Assembly (NCBI RefSeq): GCF_014353015.1
Contig: NZ_CP060704.1
Coordinates: 1,885,001 to 1,949,000 of the forward strand
DNA: 64,000 nucleotides
Direction of reading: 5' to 3'
Origin: Chitinimonas koreensis
GTDB lineage: Bacteria; Pseudomonadota; Gammaproteobacteria; Burkholderiales; Chitinimonadaceae
In this document: positions 36,240-44,629 of the stretch, piece after piece
Layout: the number at the start of each line of letters is the position of its first letter
How positions within the stretch are numbered: the first letter of the stretch is position 1
Position numbers and translations under genes: made by a program
The notes under the pieces: generated by a model
The model's input: the letters and a program-made list of their open reading frames with translations, nothing else
What the model was told of the DNA's origin: nothing
Database searches by the model: none

Positions 36240-37058
36240 TCAGGCGGGGCCGGCATCCCAGTCGCGCTTGGCCGGGCCGGTGTAGTCGATCTGGGCGCAG
36301 CGCAGCGCGAAGGTCGCGCCTTCGGGCTTGGCCGCCGCCTCCTGGTAGCAGGGCGGCATGCCGGCCATGAACGACGGCAGGAAGAACAGGTAGCACTCGC
36401 GCGGCGACAGCCCGAGGTCGAGCGAGACGGCCGCGATCGCCGCCGCGTAGTTGATCGGCAGCCGGCGGCCGAGCGCCAGCAGCGTGCGCTCGACCTCGAA
36501 GGCCAGCGCCAGGTGCGGGCCGACGCCGAGGCCGAGCTTCTCCAGCAGCTCGACCACCACGGTGATGCGCTCGTCGACCTCGAGCGTGGCCACCGGCCGG
36601 CCATAGCCCAGCAGCAGGCGGTGGCGCGCCAGTTCTTCCTTCACCACCGCTTCCAGCGTCTCGCCGGCATCGACGCGCCGGCGGGCGCGATGGAGGAAGT
36701 CGGCGGCGGTGAATTCGGGCTGCCAGCCGTAGATCGCGGCTTCCGACACCGCGATGGCGGCGCCGATCGCCATCGCGCCGGTGCCGCGGCCGGCGCCGAC
36801 CAGCGCGGCGACGCGGTTGTTCCACAGCCGCGCGTCGGGGTAGCTGGTGCAGGTCCACAGCACGTGCAGCACTTCGCGCTGGCGCGGCTCGATGCGGCGG
36901 CCGGTGATGCCGAACAGGTAGAGCTCCATCCAGTCGATGTCGCGCAGGTCGGCGTGCAGGTCGTGGCCGCGGAACACCGCGCGGTCGCCGGGGAAGCAGG
37001 CGCCGGCCTGGGTGCGGAACGGGCCGTTGTGCTGGGCGAGGGTTGCCGGTCCGCTCAT
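36240..37058 (-). CDS. Citrate-synthase-like protein, degenerate, short form 1
   Basis: 272 residues, compared with about 430 for a real citrate synthase. The middle (YPDARLWNNRVAALVGAGRG, TGAMAIGAAIAVSEAAIYGW) corresponds to the helical core before the first catalytic His, and the later part (LLGYGRPV, INYAAAIAAVSLDLGLSP) resembles the CoA side. The signatures HGGAN and GFGHRVY are absent, so normal citrate synthesis is improbable. It may be called citryl-CoA lyase-like in databases. Its ATG overlaps the stop of the next-upstream homologue by four bases, implying equal expression and probably a heteromer. Confidence 0.7.
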   Translation of the reverse strand: MSGPATLAQHNGPFRTQAGACFPGDRAVFRGHDLHADLRDIDWMELYLFGITGRRIEPRQREVLHVLWTCTSYPDARLWNNRVAALVGAGRGTGAMAIGAAIAVSEAAIYGWQPEFTAADFLHRARRRVDAGETLEAVVKEELARHRLLLGYGRPVATLEVDERITVVVELLEKLGLGVGPHLALAFEVERTLLALGRRLPINYAAAIAAVSLDLGLSPRECYLFFLPSFMAGMPPCYQEAAAKPEGATFALRCAQIDYTGPAKRDWDAGPA

Positions 37059-37867
37059 GCTGCGCGCTCCTTGGCCTGGGGATCGTTTTCGAGCTCGATG
37101 GTGAAGAAGGGGAAGCGGCGGTAGCCGACCTCGGCCTGTTCGAGCGTATGGGCGGCGGCGCCGGGCAGGCGCAGCAGCAGGGTCAGCATCTCGGCCTCGG
37201 CCGGCGTGCAGCCGAGGTCGGCGAAGCCGGCCGCGGCCGCGCCGGTCAGCGCCAGCGGCAGGCCGGCCGCCCGCTCCAGGCCCTCACGCTCGGCGGCCAG
37301 CCAGGCGGCGCGGCCGTCCGGCGTCAGTTCGGCCAGGCGGGCCAGCGTCTGCAGCACCGGGCCGGCGCAGCGCGTGCCATAGGGGTCGAAGCCCGGCGGG
37401 TGTTCCATGTCGGGCCAGACCTGTGCGCGTTCGGGCGGCGCCGGCTTGGTCAGCAGCGGTGTCCAGGCCGCGAGGTCGGTGCCGGCCGTTTGCCAGCCCT
37501 CGACCGCCAGCCGTACCTCGCGCGCGCCGCCGTAGCTTCCGGCTCCGGCCGCCAGCGCGGCCATCAGCGCCGCCGCAGCCGGCGAGCCGCCGACGCCGGC
37601 GCACATGGCCGCATGGACCGACGGGTCGCGCGGGCCGGGGTTGGCCAGCGCGATCGCCAGCGTTTCGAGCAGCCGTGCCTGGCGCGTATCGGGCCGCTCG
37701 CCGCGGAACAGCAGGTACAGATACTCGATGTAACTGGCCTGGCCCAGCAGTGCGCCGTATACGTCGTAGCCGCGGCAGTAGCTCGCTTCGGCACGAAAGG
37801 GGTTGTCCGCTTGCGCTTCTTCCAGCCAGATCTTGCTGTGGATGAGATCCCGGTCTTCGGTCGTCAT
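37055..37867 (-). CDS. Citrate-synthase-like protein, degenerate, short form 2
   Basis: 270 residues. SYCRGYDVYGALLGQASYIE and the following EYLYLLFRGERPDTRQARLLE match the N-terminal helices of short citrate-synthase relatives. DPSVHAAMCAGVGGSPAAAA then GAGSYGGAREV aligns with the segment that normally reads LHGGANE, placing Tyr where the catalytic His belongs. GFDPYGTRCAG takes the place of GFGHRVY, again without the His. The chemistry must therefore differ, or the protein is structural. It starts three bases after the ThDP enzyme stop. Confidence 0.7.
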   Translation of the reverse strand: MTTEDRDLIHSKIWLEEAQADNPFRAEASYCRGYDVYGALLGQASYIEYLYLLFRGERPDTRQARLLETLAIALANPGPRDPSVHAAMCAGVGGSPAAAALMAALAAGAGSYGGAREVRLAVEGWQTAGTDLAAWTPLLTKPAPPERAQVWPDMEHPPGFDPYGTRCAGPVLQTLARLAELTPDGRAAWLAAEREGLERAAGLPLALTGAAAAGFADLGCTPAEAEMLTLLLRLPGAAAHTLEQAEVGYRRFPFFTIELENDPQAKERAA

Positions 37868-37870
37868 GGC

Positions 37871-39676
37871 CTAGGCGGTTCCTTTCAGAGTCTTGATGCG
37901 CACGTTCATCGGCGGCACCTCGTCGGGGTCGATGCGCACGTCGAGCAGGCTCGGCCCGCCGCGGCGCAGCAGCGCGCCGATGTCGAGCGCCTCGAGGTCG
38001 GCCGCCGAGCGGATCACGTAGCCCGGCACGCCGAACGATTCAGCCTGCAGCCGGTAGTCGACGAGCGGGATCGCATGGCCGATCGATTCGGCGCCCGACA
38101 GCCGCTGGCCGTGCTTGACCATGCCCAGGCCGCCGTCGTTGAGGATGACGAACAGCACGTTGAGTCCCTCGGCCGCGGCGACCGAGATCTCCTGGCCGTT
38201 CATCAGGTAGCTGCCGTCGCCGGTGATGCAGACCGCCGGGCAGCGCCGGTTGCCGGCCGCCGCGCCGATCGCGGCGCCGATCGCCCAGCCCATCGCGGCG
38301 AAGTCCATGGTGCTCTGCAGCCAGCCCGGCCCGCCGTGGCGGCGCTGGCCGTCGGCAGCGACCGGCGGGCTGCCGTTGCCGTGGCGCATGCGGCGGTCGT
38401 GCACTTCGAGGTAGTGCACCGCCCACGAGGTGCTGTTGCCGGTGTCGGCGAACACCCGCACATTGGGCGGCAGCCGTTCGGACAGCAGGCGCATCAGCCG
38501 TTGCGGCTTGATCGGCACGCTGTCGTCGCTGCACTTGTCCGGCTCGCGCAGCCGCTGGCTCTGGATATGGCCGCTGGCGCCGATGTCGCGCTGGACGTAA
38601 GGGCTGGGGCCGCTGCGCAGCGCCTCGAGCAGCCGCTCGCACACCGTGCTGATGCGGCCGCGCACGTGCAGCTTGGCCATCGGCGAGCGCAGCAGGTGTT
38701 CCTCGGACGAATCGATGTGGATCAGCCGGTCGTTCAGCACCGTCTCGCACCAGGCCGCGCTGGCCCATTCGCCGAGGCTGGTGCCGAAGGCCAGCGTCAG
38801 GTCGGGGTCGTCGAGCAGCGCCGCGTTGGCGGTGTAGTGGCCGGCGAAGCCGAACACGCCGCGGTAGAGCGGGTGGCGCGGATTGACCAGGCCCTTGCCG
38901 TCAGGCGCGGTGAGGAAGATCGAGTCGGTCAGCTCGGCCAGTTCGAGGATCGGATCGATCGCCTCGCCGCAGCTGGCGCCGATCACGAACACCATGCGGT
39001 GCGCGCCGCGGATCGCCTCGGCCAGCTTGCGCAGCGCCGCCTCGTCGACCAGCGAGGGCTTGTACAAGAGCTTGTTGAGGTCGAAGGCGCGCTCGGGCGA
39101 CTTGAGCTGGGCGCGCAGGATGTCGACCGGGAAGGTCAGGTGCACCGGGCCGTTGGCCTGGCGCGCCTTCATCAGCGCGTTGGCGAGCTTCTGCTCGGCC
39201 TGGTCGCGGTGCGACACCAGCGAGTTGTAGCGCGTGCAGTGGCGGAACATGCCGAGCGTGTTGATGCCGGTGCAGGCCGATTCCTGCAGCGCGCGCTTGC
39301 CGAACGAGGGTAGCGAGGGCTGGCCGGTGATGGCCAGGATCGGCACGCCGTTGTCGAAGGCGCAGGCGATGCCGGTGATCAGGTTGGTGGCGCCCGGCCC
39401 CGAGGTGGCGAGGCAGACGCCGATCTTGCCGGTCTCGCGCGCATAGCCGTCGGCCATGTAGGCCGCGCCGGTCTCGTGCCGCGCCAGGATGTGGCGCAGG
39501 CCGCCGCGCCGCTCGCTGCGCGCCAGGGCGTTGTAGAGCGGTTCGACCGCGCCCCCGGGTATCCCGAACACGTATTCGATGCCAATGCTCTCGAGGTAGC
39601 GGACCATCATCTCGGCCACGTCGACAGCATGCTGATCCTCGGACGCGGTGGCGCCCGCCTGTTTCTGATCCGGCAT
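37871..39676 (-). CDS. Thiamine-diphosphate enzyme, acetolactate-synthase-like
   Basis: 601 residues. The N-terminal PYR domain has the catalytic Glu in LARHETGAAYMADGYARETG and the phosphate loop CLATSGPGATNLITGI. The central domain is FAD/DHS-like (VFVIGASCGEAIDPI). The C-terminal PP domain has CITGDGSYLMNGQEISVAAA, the GDG-X-N metal site, then VILNDGGLGMVKHGQRL. It should decarboxylate a 2-oxo acid and transfer or hydrolyse the carbanion. No small regulatory IlvN-like subunit follows, and the neighbours are not the ilv pathway, so a specialised role is likelier than valine synthesis. It opens a five-gene operon. Confidence 0.85.
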   Translation of the reverse strand: MPDQKQAGATASEDQHAVDVAEMMVRYLESIGIEYVFGIPGGAVEPLYNALARSERRGGLRHILARHETGAAYMADGYARETGKIGVCLATSGPGATNLITGIACAFDNGVPILAITGQPSLPSFGKRALQESACTGINTLGMFRHCTRYNSLVSHRDQAEQKLANALMKARQANGPVHLTFPVDILRAQLKSPERAFDLNKLLYKPSLVDEAALRKLAEAIRGAHRMVFVIGASCGEAIDPILELAELTDSIFLTAPDGKGLVNPRHPLYRGVFGFAGHYTANAALLDDPDLTLAFGTSLGEWASAAWCETVLNDRLIHIDSSEEHLLRSPMAKLHVRGRISTVCERLLEALRSGPSPYVQRDIGASGHIQSQRLREPDKCSDDSVPIKPQRLMRLLSERLPPNVRVFADTGNSTSWAVHYLEVHDRRMRHGNGSPPVAADGQRRHGGPGWLQSTMDFAAMGWAIGAAIGAAAGNRRCPAVCITGDGSYLMNGQEISVAAAEGLNVLFVILNDGGLGMVKHGQRLSGAESIGHAIPLVDYRLQAESFGVPGYVIRSAADLEALDIGALLRRGGPSLLDVRIDPDEVPPMNVRIKTLKGTA

Positions 39677-39740
39677 ATCTCACCCTTTTGTCGTCGATTC
39701 TTGTCGGTCGCAAGGCGGCCTGCGTTGGGCAGCCCCCATC

Positions 39741-39769
39741 GTTATAGTTGGACGAAAGGACGGGCGGAA
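39741..39769 (-). promoter_or_regulatory. Candidate promoter of the ThDP/citrate-synthase-like operon
   Basis: On the minus strand TTCCGC (39764-39769) and TATAAC (39741-39746) are 17 bases apart, about 65 bases before the ThDP enzyme ATG, which has AGGGTGAG as ribosome site. The -10 is good and the -35 is weak, as in activator-dependent promoters. Confidence 0.4.
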
Positions 39770-39825
39770 GGACGAGCCTGCGTCGCGGCCGATCGCCGGC
39801 GGGGACGGCGTACCCCGGCGCGCGC

Positions 39826-40578
39826 TCAACCGAGCTCGCGCAGGTCCAGCAGTTCGCCGAAGCCGATCCGGTCGCCGTGCAGCGCGGCCAGCAGGCGCGC
39901 GCCGCAGTCGTCCGGGTCGCTCAGCGCGCCGTCGGCGTGGTAGGCCTTGACGCGGTCGACCAGCGGAAAGTCGTCGGCGCCGTGGCGGCGGATGTCGGCC
40001 TGCATGCCGGTGTCGACGATGCCGGGCGCGATCGCGGCGATGCGGATGCCGTCCGGCCGTGCCGCCTGCTCGAGGCCGACGCAGCGGCTGTACATGTCGA
40101 GCCCGGCCTTGGCGGCGCAGTAGGCGCTCCAGCCCGGATAGGGATTGCGGCCGGCGCCGGAGCTGACGTTGACGATGCGGCGGTCGCCGCGGCGCGCTTC
40201 GAAATGGCGCACGAAGGCGTTGCACAATTGCATCGCCGCCGCGAGGTCGACGGCGATGCAGCGCTGCAGTTCGGCGTCGTCGCAGCGGCCGGCGGGCGCT
40301 ACCGGCTCGACCACGCCGGCGTTGTTGACCAGGTAGGCGCCGTCCCAGTCGAGCGCGGCCAGCGAGCCGAACAGCTCCTCGGCGACCTCGGCCACCCGGG
40401 CGCCGTCGGCCAGGTCGAGCGCGACGAAGCGGTAGCCGGGCAGTCCCGCGCCGAGCGCGGCCAGCTCGGCCGATTCGTGCCGCGCCAGCGCGACCAGCTG
40501 GCCGCCGCGCGCGGCGACGGCGCGGGCCAGGCCCAGTCCCAGGCCGCGAGAGGCGCCGGTGACGACGTAGCAGTGCAT
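39826..40578 (-). CDS. Short-chain dehydrogenase, sepiapterin/benzil reductase-like
   Basis: 250 residues. The NADP motif TGASRGLGLGLARA starts at residue 7. Further on are LVNNAGVVEP, the catalytic VNVSSGAG, YCAAKAG with Tyr/Lys, and IAPGIVDTGMQADIR. The sequence is closer to the sepiapterin reductase/benzil reductase group than to the SDR at 33331. It is about 150 bases upstream of the ThDP gene on the same strand; the promoter-like boxes in between suggest separate transcription. The substrate is unknown. Confidence 0.87.
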   Translation of the reverse strand: MHCYVVTGASRGLGLGLARAVAARGGQLVALARHESAELAALGAGLPGYRFVALDLADGARVAEVAEELFGSLAALDWDGAYLVNNAGVVEPVAPAGRCDDAELQRCIAVDLAAAMQLCNAFVRHFEARRGDRRIVNVSSGAGRNPYPGWSAYCAAKAGLDMYSRCVGLEQAARPDGIRIAAIAPGIVDTGMQADIRRHGADDFPLVDRVKAYHADGALSDPDDCGARLLAALHGDRIGFGELLDLRELG

Positions 40579-40638
40579 TGGTGGTTTCCTTTCGAAGTCG
40601 CCGGATGGCGGCCCGCCGTTCACGGCTGGCTGAGCGCC

Positions 40639-40709
40639 TTGCAGGAGCGGCTTTCGCCGCGAAGGCGACGGCGCAACGACCGACATTCGCGGCTGAAACC
40701 GCTCCTGCG
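40639..40709. repeat. Inverted pair of REP palindromes
   Basis: TTGCAGGAGCGGCTTTCGCC-type sequence and, about 25 bases on, its inverted partner TTCGCGGCTGAAACCGCTCC. Same family as 11566-11631 and 43741-43809; it lies between rpe and the SDR. Confidence 0.8.
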
Positions 40710-40735
40710 CGGATGGTGCGGACGGTGAACCGTTG

Positions 40736-41419
40736 TCAGACCTTCGCCAGCTCCGCCCTCATGGCGTCGATGGTCGCCTTGTAGTCGGGCGTGTTGTAGA
40801 TCGCCGAGCCGGCCACGAAGGTGTCGGCGCCGGCGGCGGCGATCTCGGCGATGTTGTCGACCTTCACGCCGCCGTCGATCTCCAGCCAGATCTCGCGGCC
40901 GCTGCGCGCGGTGTATGCGTCGATGCGGCGGCGCGCCTCGCGCAGCTTGTCGAGCGTGCCGGGGATGAACTTCTGGCCGCCGAAGCCGGGGTTGACCGAC
41001 ATCAGCAGCACCATGTCGAGCTTGTCCATCACGTAGTCCATGTAGTGCAGCGGCGTGGCCGGGTTGAACACCAGGCCGGCCTTGCAGCCCGAATCGCGGA
41101 TCAGGCCGAGCGTGCGGTCGAGGTGCTCGCTGGCCTCGGGATGGAAGGTGATGATGTTGGCGCCGGCGCGGGCGAAGTCGGGGATGATGCGGTCGACCGG
41201 CTTGACCATCAGGTGCACGTCGATCGGCGCCTCGGTGCAGGGCCGGATCGCCTCGCACACCAGCGGGCCGATGGTCAGGTTCGGCACGTAGTGGTTGTCC
41301 ATCACGTCGAAATGGATGATGTCGGCGCCGGCGGCGATCACGTTTTGTACTTCTTCGCCGAGCTTGGCAAAGTTTGCAGACAGGATGGACGGGGCGATGC
41401 GGTAGGTGGGCTGGCTCAT
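40736..41419 (-). CDS. rpe: Ribulose-phosphate 3-epimerase
   Basis: 227 residues, a standard TIM barrel. APSILSANFAKLGEE at the start, the metal and catalytic site HFDVMDNHYVPNLTIGP, DVHLMVKPVDR, LMSVNPGFGGQKFIPG and EIDGGVKVDN are all family signatures. It interconverts ribulose-5-phosphate and xylulose-5-phosphate. In many proteobacteria rpe precedes gph and trpE; here gph is 14 kb away. It is divergent from apaG. Confidence 0.97.
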   Translation of the reverse strand: MSQPTYRIAPSILSANFAKLGEEVQNVIAAGADIIHFDVMDNHYVPNLTIGPLVCEAIRPCTEAPIDVHLMVKPVDRIIPDFARAGANIITFHPEASEHLDRTLGLIRDSGCKAGLVFNPATPLHYMDYVMDKLDMVLLMSVNPGFGGQKFIPGTLDKLREARRRIDAYTARSGREIWLEIDGGVKVDNIAEIAAAGADTFVAGSAIYNTPDYKATIDAMRAELAKV

Positions 41420-41527
41420 GGCGGCGCGATCGGGGAAGAATGGACGACGGCGCGATTTTACCCGGCTTGTGGCCCGCGCCGAATTGGCGTGTAATCGCCG
41501 CCTTCGAATCCAGCACCGGCCACCGAC

Positions 41528-41911
41528 ATGGGCGAATCCCGCAAGTACGACATCACAGTGACGGTGCAGCCGCAGTACCTCGAGGACCAGTCCGACGAGG
41601 CGGCCGGCCGCTACGTGTTCGCCTACCACATCGGCATCCTCAACAGCGGCTCGGTGCCGGCGCAATTGCTGAGCCGGCATTGGATCATCACCGAGGCGGC
41701 CGGCAGCGTGCAGGAAGTGCGCGGCCAGGGCGTGGTCGGCGAGCAGCCGCAGCTCAAGCCCGGCGACAGTTTCTCCTATACCAGCGGGGTGGCGCTGTCG
41801 ACGCCGGTCGGCACCATGCGCGGCAGCTACCAGTTCATGGCCGAGGACGGCACCGCCTTCGAGGCCGAGATCGCCGAATTCGTGCTGTCGGTGCCGCGCG
41901 TATTGCACTGA
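41528..41911 (+). CDS. apaG: ApaG protein
   Basis: 127 residues, the family length. YDITVTVQPQYLEDQSDEAA, VFAYHIGILNSGSVPAQLLS, RHWIITEAAGSVQEVRGQGV, GEQPQLKPGDSFSYTSG and MRGSYQFMAEDG are the ApaG fibronectin-like fold. Its biochemical role is uncertain (it was first linked to Co/Mg resistance). A strong terminator follows at 41930. The rpe-apaG divergent arrangement is a common betaproteobacterial context. Confidence 0.96.
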   Translation: MGESRKYDITVTVQPQYLEDQSDEAAGRYVFAYHIGILNSGSVPAQLLSRHWIITEAAGSVQEVRGQGVVGEQPQLKPGDSFSYTSGVALSTPVGTMRGSYQFMAEDGTAFEAEIAEFVLSVPRVLH

Positions 41912-41929
41912 GCGCAGATTTTCCAAACG

Positions 41930-41956
41930 AAAGGCCCGTCCATTGGACGGGCCTTT
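41930..41956 (+). terminator. Rho-independent terminator of apaG
   Basis: AAAGGCCCGTCC (41930-41941) pairs perfectly with GGACGGGCCTTT (41945-41956) around loop ATT, followed by GCATTTT. It is 18 bases after the apaG stop. Confidence 0.88.
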
Positions 41957-42013
41957 GCATTTTGAGAGTCTGGAAGAGCACGCCGGTTACCGCTGTAGCG
42001 ATGAAATTGTGCT

Positions 42014-42168
42014 GTCGAGCGTCGCGAGGCTCCCTCTGGTCCACCCACAAAGTCTTCGACTTTGCGGGGACCCCGGGGCGGCGAGGGCGGGGGGAGTAGG
42101 AGTGAATCAGGGTCGAGCTATGCGGTCGAGCAGTCACGAATGATTGGCGCCTGGGTTTCCCGGGCGCC
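42014..42168 (-). repeat. 3'-end intergenic element, copy D
   Basis: It begins 11 bases after the stop of the hypothetical gene at 42180 with a GC hairpin (42146-42155 with 42159-42168). Then come CCCTGATTCACTCC, the CCCGCCCTCGCCGCCCCGGGG block, the CAAAGTC hairpin (42044-42054 with 42058-42068, one mismatch) and GAGGGAGCCTCGCGACGCTC. Polarity relative to the preceding gene is the same as in the other four copies. Confidence 0.78.
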
Positions 42169-42179
42169 TGCGCAACGCG

Positions 42180-42611
42180 TCAAGCCAGGTGTTCGGCCAA
42201 TACGCGGAAGCTCGACAGCAGGGCGAGCGATTCATCCAGCCAGGCGCCGTCGCCATGGCGGACCAGGCATTCGCGCCAGCGCTGGTTGAGGCGGTCGTCC
42301 AGGTGATGGCGCCAGGAGAACGCCGGGTCGAGGAAGATCGCCTCGCTGGCCGGCTGGTCGGCCGCGCCGGCGCTGCCCGGATGCATGCGGCGCATGGCGG
42401 CGTGCAGCTGCGGGCACAGGATCAGATCGAAATACAGGCGCTGGAAGGTGGTATCGCTGACGTCGGCATCGCCGGCCAGCGCGATCAGGCGGGCGCGGAA
42501 CGCTTCCGGGAAACCGAGCGGCAACGGGCCGGGCAGGCGCTTGTAGAGGCGCTGCGGGGCCGGGGTGAGGAAGGCGGCGAGCGATTCCTGGCGGGCGAGG
42601 GCGGCGGTCAT
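42180..42611 (-). CDS. Hypothetical protein
   Basis: 143 residues beginning MTAALARQESLAAFLTPAPQ. It is soluble, with many Leu, Arg and Ala and no signal or membrane segment; it contains TTFQRLYFDLILCPQLHAAM and DPAFSWRHHLDDRLNQRWRE. I recognise no family. It has a plausible ribosome site (GGAG region before 42611), follows the ArnD-like gene by about 130 bases on the same strand and ends at element D. Codon use matches its neighbours, so it is probably real. Confidence 0.65.
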   Translation of the reverse strand: MTAALARQESLAAFLTPAPQRLYKRLPGPLPLGFPEAFRARLIALAGDADVSDTTFQRLYFDLILCPQLHAAMRRMHPGSAGAADQPASEAIFLDPAFSWRHHLDDRLNQRWRECLVRHGDGAWLDESLALLSSFRVLAEHLA

Positions 42612-42745
42612 GGTCGGGCTCCTTGGGGGATTGACCGACATGGAGCAAGAAGCGGGCCATCGCCATTCCGCCACCGGGCCGATCCGGCCGGGCGTCGAGT
42701 GGGCAGGACGGGGGATCGCGATGCGCGCCTTGCGGCCGCATCCGA

Positions 42746-43654
42746 TCAGCCCGGAAAGGCCGGCCCCTGTTCCGCCAGCGTGCCGCCGTACAGCGGCGAG
42801 GGCTGCTGCAGCACGCTGTGCCAGGGCAGCGCGGCGCGGTCGAGCAGCTTGTACAGCCGCGCCAGCGAGGTGATCTCGTGGCCCTGCCCGCGCCAGCCGG
42901 CAAGAAGCTGCTCCAGCAGCGGCAAGCGCTTGCCGCCGTCGGCTGCCGCCTGCACGGTAAAAACGTGGCCGGTCAGCGGGATGCGCTCGCTGCGGGCCAG
43001 GATGGCGGCCACCGCGCCGGCTTCGTCGTGGCCGTCGCCGATCAGTTCGGCCAGCGTGGGCAGCGTGGTCGGCAATTGCGGCACGCGCACCGGTTCGCCG
43101 TCGACCACCGGGTAGAACGGATGGCGGCCGCGCGTATCGCTGCCGAACTCGAGCCCCATCTGCTGCTGCTGCCGCAGTGCGGCGCGATTGAGGCGCCAGC
43201 CGGGCAGAGCGGTGGCGCGCGGCGGCTCGCCGCACAGCTCGGCGTGGGCGCCGCAGGCGGCGGCCAGCTCGGCGGCGACCCAGGCCTGTTCGGCGGTGCC
43301 GATCCGGCGCACCCAGCCGGCGCGGTCCCAGGCCAGCACGCCGGTGTCGAAACCGGCCTCCCTGACCGCCCGGATCGCCGCCGCGGCCTGCTCGCCGACG
43401 CGCGGCGCCGGCAGCGGCCGGCCGTAGCCGCGCGCCCAGCCCTGCGGGCCGAGCAGCGCGCGGTTGAGCTTGCGCTGGCGCTTGTCGCGGCCGATCTCGA
43501 ACAGCGGGCCTTGCGCCAGCGCGCCGCGGTCGGGGCCGAAATTGAAGTAGAAGCTGGCGCCGGCCTCGTGGCGCTGCAGGGCCTCGAGCAGGCGCGGCAC
43601 CGCCTCGCGGGTGGCGGCGAGGCTGTCCACTTCGATTCTCAGCGCGAGCAGCAT
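42746..43654 (-). CDS. ArnD-like polysaccharide deacetylase family protein
   Basis: 302 residues. The N-terminus LALRIEVDSLAATREAVPRL corresponds to the ArnD segment with metal/catalytic Asp (IDVDTxxGTREGVP). Also seen are ASFYFNFGPDRG, DTGVLAWDRAGWV, GSDTRGRHPFYPVVDG and VPQLPTTLPTLAEL, all ArnD-like. ArnD removes a formyl group from undecaprenyl-phosphate-4-formamido-arabinose during lipid A modification. No other arn gene is near, and VLAWDRAGW replaces the usual His-containing HAWDHVRWQ segment at two His positions, so activity is uncertain. Confidence 0.78.
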   Translation of the reverse strand: MLLALRIEVDSLAATREAVPRLLEALQRHEAGASFYFNFGPDRGALAQGPLFEIGRDKRQRKLNRALLGPQGWARGYGRPLPAPRVGEQAAAAIRAVREAGFDTGVLAWDRAGWVRRIGTAEQAWVAAELAAACGAHAELCGEPPRATALPGWRLNRAALRQQQQMGLEFGSDTRGRHPFYPVVDGEPVRVPQLPTTLPTLAELIGDGHDEAGAVAAILARSERIPLTGHVFTVQAAADGGKRLPLLEQLLAGWRGQGHEITSLARLYKLLDRAALPWHSVLQQPSPLYGGTLAEQGPAFPG

Positions 43655-43740
43655 GGCCGCGTTTCTCCCTGGTCTTGTTCTGTACGCAGATGGGTCTGCG
43701 CTTGGATTGCGTGTGGCGCGTTCAAGAGCCGCGTCGTCTT

Positions 43741-43809
43741 GTAGGCGCGGCTTCAGCCGCGAATACGTCCGTGCCGGCCTGAACCGTTCGCGGCTGAAGC
43801 CGCTCCTAC
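43741..43809. repeat. Inverted pair of REP palindromes
   Basis: GTAGGCGCGGCTTCAGCCGC and, about 30 bases on, the inverted partner TTCGCGGCTGAAGCCGCTCC. The cleanest pair of this family in the window. Confidence 0.82.
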
Positions 43810-43835
43810 GGAACCGGAACCGGAACCGGAACCGG
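43810..43835. repeat. GGAACC hexamer microsatellite
   Basis: Four consecutive GGAACC units directly follow the REP pair, in non-coding sequence upstream of the ArnD-like gene. Copy number may vary between isolates by slippage. Confidence 0.8.
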
Positions 43836-43920
43836 CTTGGCGAGCGGGCGCCATTGTCGGGGTTGGGCGGCGTGTCCACAAGCTGTCGGGCCGTACACGC
43901 AGCCTTGCCGCGGGGCGGTG

Positions 43921-44555
43921 TCAGCGCTTCGGCGCGCGCAGCAGCACCAGGGCCGCACCGCCGCCGCCGTCGACGTGCGGCGCCTGGCAGAACGCCAGCA
44001 CCTCGTCGCGCTGAGCCAGCCAGTTGCGCAGCTTGTTCTTCAGCACCGGCTCGCGGTTCTTCGAGCCCAGCCCTTGCCGTGGATGATGCGCACGCAGCGC
44101 TTGTCGCCGCGCACGCAATCGTGGACGAAGGCGCCGACCGCCGCGCGCGCCGCGTCGGTATCGAGGCCGTGCAGGTCGAGCTGGGCCTGCACCACCCAGT
44201 GGCCGCGGCGCAGCTTCTTCAGCGTGTCGAGCTTCTGGCCGGCGCGCAGGTAGAGCAGCTCCTCGCCGCTCTCGATCTCGTCCCACGGCCAGAAATCGGT
44301 CATCGCGTCGTGCATCACGCGGCCTTCGTCGGCGGCGCGCTGGCGCGGCCAGGGCGACACCGGCGCCGGCGGATGCGGGTAGGGCAGCGGCCGGCGCAGC
44401 GGCTCGACGCCGGCCATCTCGCGCTGGAACAGCAGCGCCTCGGTCTCGACCGGCGGCGCGGCCGGCGGCCTGGGCGCGGGCGGGCGACGCTCCTCGCGCA
44501 GGGCGCGGGCGATCGGCTTGAGCTGGTCGGCGAGCGGGGTCTTGGGGCGCGGCAT
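43921..44555 (-). CDS. Smr-domain protein (one frame break)
   Basis: About 211 residues after repair. The N-terminus MPRPKTPLADQLKPIARALR and a Pro/Arg-rich linker lead to the Smr domain: LDLHGLDTDAARAAVGAFVH, RIIHGKG, then in the other frame LGSKNREPVLKNKLRNWLAQ and LAFCQAPHVDGGGGAALVLL. One C added near 44070 (GGGCTGGG to GGGCCTGGG) restores the HGKGLGS motif. Smr domains nick DNA or RNA; stand-alone forms are linked to ribosome rescue and recombination control. It lies just downstream of trxB. Confidence 0.87.
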
Positions 44556-44629
44556 GACGCGATGGGTGATCCAGGACGCGGCAAGGCCGCCCATCAGGGC
44601 GGCCTCGTCTGCGGACTGCGCCGGGAAGC

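Noticed and set aside
34118..36604. An 828-residue version of the TonB receptor
   Set aside because: The extra N-terminal residues are Arg/Ser-rich, lie over the citrate-synthase-like gene, and would bury the signal peptide that starts at 36193.
37871..39676. ilvB (valine/isoleucine acetolactate synthase)
   Set aside because: No small subunit or ilvC follows, and the operon context is unrelated to branched-chain synthesis, so only the ThDP family is claimed.
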